Shown: piece by piece, positions 13,057 to 16,505 of the stretch
How the letters are laid out: every line of letters starts with the position of its first letter
Position numbering within the stretch: the first letter of the stretch is position 1
Assembly (NCBI GenBank): GCA_024277955.1
Contig: JAJRUE010000337.1
Coordinates: 1-16,505, forward strand
DNA from: Alphaproteobacteria bacterium
GTDB taxonomy: Bacteria > Pseudomonadota > Alphaproteobacteria > Rhodobacterales > Rhodobacteraceae
Direction: 5' to 3'
DNA length: 16,505 nucleotides
Program-made: the position numbers and the translations under genes
Notes under the pieces: model-generated
What the model was told of the DNA's origin: nothing
What the model saw: the letters and a program-made list of their open reading frames with translations, nothing else
Databases searched by the model: none

Positions 13057-15977
13057 GGATCGCGGGCAGGGGGCTGGTGGATCGCGGCGCGCCGGTGCGC
13101 TTTCGCTTCGACGGGCAAAGCTACACCGGGTTCGCGGGCGACACGCTGGCTTCGGCGCTGCTGGCCGAAGGCGTGCGCCTGTTCGGCCGGTCCTTCAAGT
13201 ATCACCGCCCGCGCGGGGTGCTGAGCGCGGGGTCCGAGGAACCCAACGCCCTGGTCACGGTCGGGCGCGGTGCTGCGCAAACCCCGAACCTGCGCGCCAC
13301 GGTGCAGGAAATCCACGAAAACCTGGACGCGCGCAGCCAGAACCGCTGGCCCACGCTGCGCTTCGATCTGCAAGAGGTGAACGATCTGTTCGCCCCCTTC
13401 CTGTCGGCGGGTTTCTACTACAAGACCTTCATGTGGCCGCGCGGCTTCTGGGAACGGATCTATGAACCGCTAATCCGCCGCGCCGCCGGGCTGGGGGCGT
13501 TGTCTGGGCGCGCCGACCGCGACCTGAACGACAAGGCCTGGGCGTTTTGCGACCTGCTGATCATCGGCGCGGGGCCGGCGGGGCTGATGGCGGCGCTCAA
13601 GGCCGGACGCGCCGGGGCGGATGTGCTGCTGGTCGACGAAAATCCGCGCCCCGGCGGTCGCCTGCTGGCCGAGGACGAAGAGGTCGACGGCATGCCCGGC
13701 CCCGACTGGGTGGACAGCGTGCTGGCCGAACTGGCGGCGCGCGACAACGTGCGCATCATGTGCCGCACCACCGTCACCGGCGCCTTCGACGGCGGGGTTT
13801 ACGGCGCGCTGGAACGCAGCGGGCTGCACCTGGCGGACCCCGGCGACGTGCCGCTGGAAACCTTCTGGCGGATCAACGCCAAACGCGCGCTCTTGTGCGC
13901 CGGCGCGCTGGAACGCCCGATCGCGTTTGCCAACAACGACCGCCCCGGCGTGATGCTGGCGGGCGCGGTGCGCCAGTATCTGCACGGCTACGGCGTGGCC
14001 TGCGGGCGCAAGGTGGCGGTTTTCGCCAACAGCGACGACGGGCTGCGCACCGCGCGCGACCTGCACGCCGCGGGGATCGAGGTCGCGGCCCTGATCGACA
14101 GCCGCCCCGACGCGCCGCAATCGGGCGATTTCCCGGTGTTCGCGGGCGCGCAGGTCACCGATGCGCGCGGCTGGCTTGGCCTGCGGGAAATCACAGTGCT
14201 CAGCGCCGGGCAAACCCACCGGATCGAGGCCGATTGCCTTGCGGTTTCAGGGGGTTGGAACCCGACCTTGCATCTTTCGTGCCACACCGGCGCGCGCCCG
14301 GTCTGGAACGACGCCATCGCCGCCTTCGTGCCCGCGCCCGAAACCGTGCCGGGGATGCAGGTGGCGGGCGCGGCATGCGGGGTATTCAGTACGAAAGGCG
14401 CTTTAAAATCAGGTGCATACAGGGCAAAGTTGCTGCTGGAAGACCTGGGCTTCAAGGTGCCCGCCGGGGCGACGCCGCCGGCGGATGACGCGCGCAGCGG
14501 GCTGGTGGCGCTGTGGCAGGTGCCGGGCAAGGGGCGCGCCTGGCTCGATTTTCAGAACGATGTCACCACCAAGGACGTGGACCTGGCCGCGCGCTAAGGC
14601 TTTGCCAGCGTCGAGCACATGAAGCGCTATACCACGCAAGGCATGGCGCCGGACCAGGGCAAGACCTCGAACGTGGGCGCGCTGGCGGTGCTGGCGGGCG
14701 CCACCGGGCGCGACATCGCGGCCACCGGCACCACCACGTTCCGCCCGCCGTTTGCGCCGGTCAGAATCGCCGCCATGGGGGCGGGCGGGGCCGGGCGCGG
14801 GTTTGCCGCCGAACGGCTGATCCCCAGCCACGGCTTTTGCCTGGAACGCGGCGCGCCGATGGTGGAAGCGGGGCTGTGGTTCCGGCCGCTCTACTTTCCG
14901 CGCCCGGGCGAAAAGACCTGGCGGCAGGCCTGCGACCGCGAGGTGCTGATGGTGCGCGAACGCGTGGGCATCTGCGATGTCTCGACCCTCGGCAAGATCG
15001 AAGTTCATGGCAAGGACGCCGCGCAATTCCTTGATTTCGTTTACACAAACCGCATGTCCAGCCTCAAGCCCGGGCGCGTGCGCTACGGGCTGATGCTGCG
15101 CGAAGACGGCTTTGTCATGGATGACGGCACCTGCGCGCGGCTGGGGCCGGACCACTTTCTGATCACCACCACCACCGCCGCCGCCGGTCAGGTGATGGCG
15201 CATCTGGAGTTCGTGCGCCAATGCCTGATGCCGGGGCGCGACATTCGGCTGCTGTCGGTGACCGATCACTGGGCGCAGGTCGCGGTGACCGGCCCGCGCG
15301 CGGGCGAGGTGGTGGACGCGGTGCTCGATGGCGCGGCGCAGGGGCTGGGCTTCATGGGGCACCGGCCGGTGGTGGTGGGCGGGGTGGCCGGGCGGTTTTT
15401 CCGCATCAGCTTTTCCGGCGAGCTGGGCTATGAAATCGCGGTGCCGGCGGGGTTCGGCGACAGTCTGGTGCGGCTTCTGGTGATGCAGGCCGAAACCATC
15501 GGCGGCGGCGCCTACGGGCTTGAGGCGCTGAACGTTTTGCGGCTGGAAAAGGGGTTTCTGACCCATGCCGAGATCGACGGGCGGGTGACGGCGGACGATC
15601 TGGGGCTGGGGCGGATGCTGTCGCCGGCCAAGGATTTCATCGGCGCGCGCATGGCGGCGCGCCCGGCGCTGGTGGCCGAAGGGCGCGCGCAGCTGGTGGG
15701 GCTGCGCCCGGTGGGGCCGGTCAAGCAGCTGGCCGCCGGGGCGCATCTGTTCGCGCCGGGGGCGAAGGCGGTGCGCGAAAATTCGCTGGGGCACGTGACC
15801 AGCGCCGGGTTTTCGCCGGTGCTGGGGCACATGATCGCGCTGGCGCTGGTCAGCGACGGGCGGGCGCGCCACGGCCAGCGGCTGCGGATGGTGGACCATA
15901 TGCGCCAGCTTGATGTGGATTGCGAAGTGTCGGATCCGGTGTGGATCGACCCGGAGGGGGGGCGGATGCGTGGTTAG
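13053..15977 (+). pseudogene. soxA: sarcosine oxidase subunit alpha, interrupted by an in-frame TAA
   Basis: The alpha subunit of heterotetrameric sarcosine oxidase carries NAD and a tetrahydrofolate-binding domain. Reading through the stop gives 974 residues, the normal length. Domains in order: a ferredoxin-like fold (about 12-90, RFRFDGQSYTGFAGDTLASAL), the FYYKTFMWP family stretch, a dinucleotide-binding domain starting LLIIGAGPAGLMAALKAG (about 168), and a C-terminal GcvT-like folate domain (about 600-960). A TAA at 14595-14597 (codon 515) replaces what should be Glu in the conserved DVDLAAR-E-GFASVEHMKRYTT; GAA to TAA is a single change and the frame on both sides is intact. The stop falls inside a conserved stretch, not at a domain border. 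The next in-frame ATG (14619) has no clear ribosome-binding site. Either a nonsense mutation or a sequencing error. Confidence 0.88.
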
Positions 15978-16505
15978 GCTGGTGGAAAAATCTCCCTGCG
16001 CCGGGCTGTTGCCGGTGGAAGCCGGGGCGCTTCGGCTGGAACAGCTGCCGGTGCCGGCGATCGCCTGGATCGCGCCCGCGCCAGGGCGCGAGGCGGCGGT
16101 TTCGCAGGCGCTCAAACAGGTGGTGGGCGCGGGTTTTCCGGCGCCCGGGCGCGCCACCGGCAAGGCCGGCACGCGCTGCGTCTGGTTCGCGCGCGGCCAG
16201 GCTCTGCTGCTGGCGGCGGCGGTGCCGGCGCTGGCGGATGCGGCGGTGGTCGACCAATCCCACGGTTGGGCGGTGCTGCGGCTGGGCGGGGCGGGCTGCG
16301 AAGAGGTGCTGGCGCGCCTGGTGCCGCTGGACCTGCGCGCCGGGCGTTTTCGCCGCGGCCACGCCGCGCGCAGCATGGCGCGCCACGTGCCGGTGATCTT
16401 GATCCGCGCCGGGCAGGGGGCGTTCGAACTGATCGTGCCTTCCTCGATGGTGAAAACCGCCGTCGAAGACATCGCCCGTGCCATGCGCATCGTCGCCGCC
16501 CGCGC
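15970..16505 (+). CDS. soxG: sarcosine oxidase subunit gamma (C-terminus beyond the right edge)
   Basis: Structural subunit of heterotetrameric sarcosine oxidase. The frame is open from a GTG at 15970 to the window edge (178 residues, family about 180-210, so only a few are missing). It begins VVRLVEKSPCAGLLPVEAGALRLEQLP and contains DQSHGWAVLRLGGAGCEEVLARLVPLDLR, RGHAARSMARHVPVILIRAGQGAFELIVPSSM, a clear GcvT-like gamma-subunit pattern (DQS..W followed by L.R.VP.DLR). A GGAGG lies upstream at 15954-15958 and the start overlaps the soxA stop by 8 nt, so it is coupled to translation of the 3' part of soxA. With soxA broken, its supply may also be reduced by polarity. An ATG at 15966 is in the soxA frame and is not the start. 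Confidence 0.93.
   Translation, partial: MVRLVEKSPCAGLLPVEAGALRLEQLPVPAIAWIAPAPGREAAVSQALKQVVGAGFPAPGRATGKAGTRCVWFARGQALLLAAAVPALADAAVVDQSHGWAVLRLGGAGCEEVLARLVPLDLRAGRFRRGHAARSMARHVPVILIRAGQGAFELIVPSSMVKTAVEDIARAMRIVAAR

Noticed and set aside
14619..15977. Separate gene for a GcvT-like aminomethyltransferase starting at the ATG after the soxA stop
   Set aside because: It is in the same frame as soxA and begins inside a conserved SoxA stretch without a convincing ribosome-binding site; a split soxA explains it better.
14409..16490. 693-codon minus-strand frame opposite soxA/soxG
   Set aside because: Shadow frame; the plus strand matches SoxA and SoxG throughout.

Overview
The window looks like a chromosomal stretch of an alphaproteobacterium of the Rhodobacteraceae/Roseobacter type. 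The grounds are the very high GC content, the gene order hom-glpX-recJ, TadG/TadE-type pilus genes, an NAD-type glutamate dehydrogenase, a heterotetrameric sarcosine oxidase operon (soxBDAG), and a GGAGTATTTG-containing palindromic repeat of a kind I recall from this family. No database search was possible; all names come from motifs and remembered family sequences.

Left block (1-4951, minus strand): a lipoprotein of unknown function, then hom (homoserine dehydrogenase), glpX (class II fructose-1,6-bisphosphatase), a truncated cysteine hydrolase and recJ, whose C-terminus runs off the left edge. The hom-glpX gap (346 nt) holds only GC-rich repeats and palindromes. The hydrolase remnant ends beside a composite palindromic element that separates it from recJ.

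Middle block (5049-9266): a TetR-type regulator transcribed divergently from the lipoprotein, with a perfect dyad between them that could be its operator; a degenerate 14/15-bp tandem repeat; and a small two-helix membrane protein of unknown function. Facing these on the minus strand is a tightly packed operon tadG (VWA domain) - tadE - tadE/F-like, encoding surface-pilus assembly proteins. The tadG/gdh divergent gap carries short direct repeats, a terminator-like hairpin and two GGTTAAC motifs.

Right block (9606-16505, plus strand): glutamate dehydrogenase, a roughly 264-bp element with 32-bp terminal inverted repeats whose left end overlaps the gdh stop codon, then soxB-soxD-soxA-soxG with overlapping or near-overlapping junctions. 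soxA has a single in-frame TAA at codon 515 while the same frame continues with full family similarity on both sides, so in this sequence sarcosine oxidase is predicted to be broken unless the stop is a base-call error or is read through. soxG runs off the right edge.

Functionally the right block would feed methylated glycines (sarcosine, ultimately from glycine betaine or choline) into glycine and 5,10-methylene-tetrahydrofolate, next to glutamate dehydrogenase. I found no CRISPR array, phage, defence system, RNA gene or recognisable riboswitch. The unexplained parts are the inverted-repeat element, the soxA lesion, the hydrolase remnant and several intergenic repeats.
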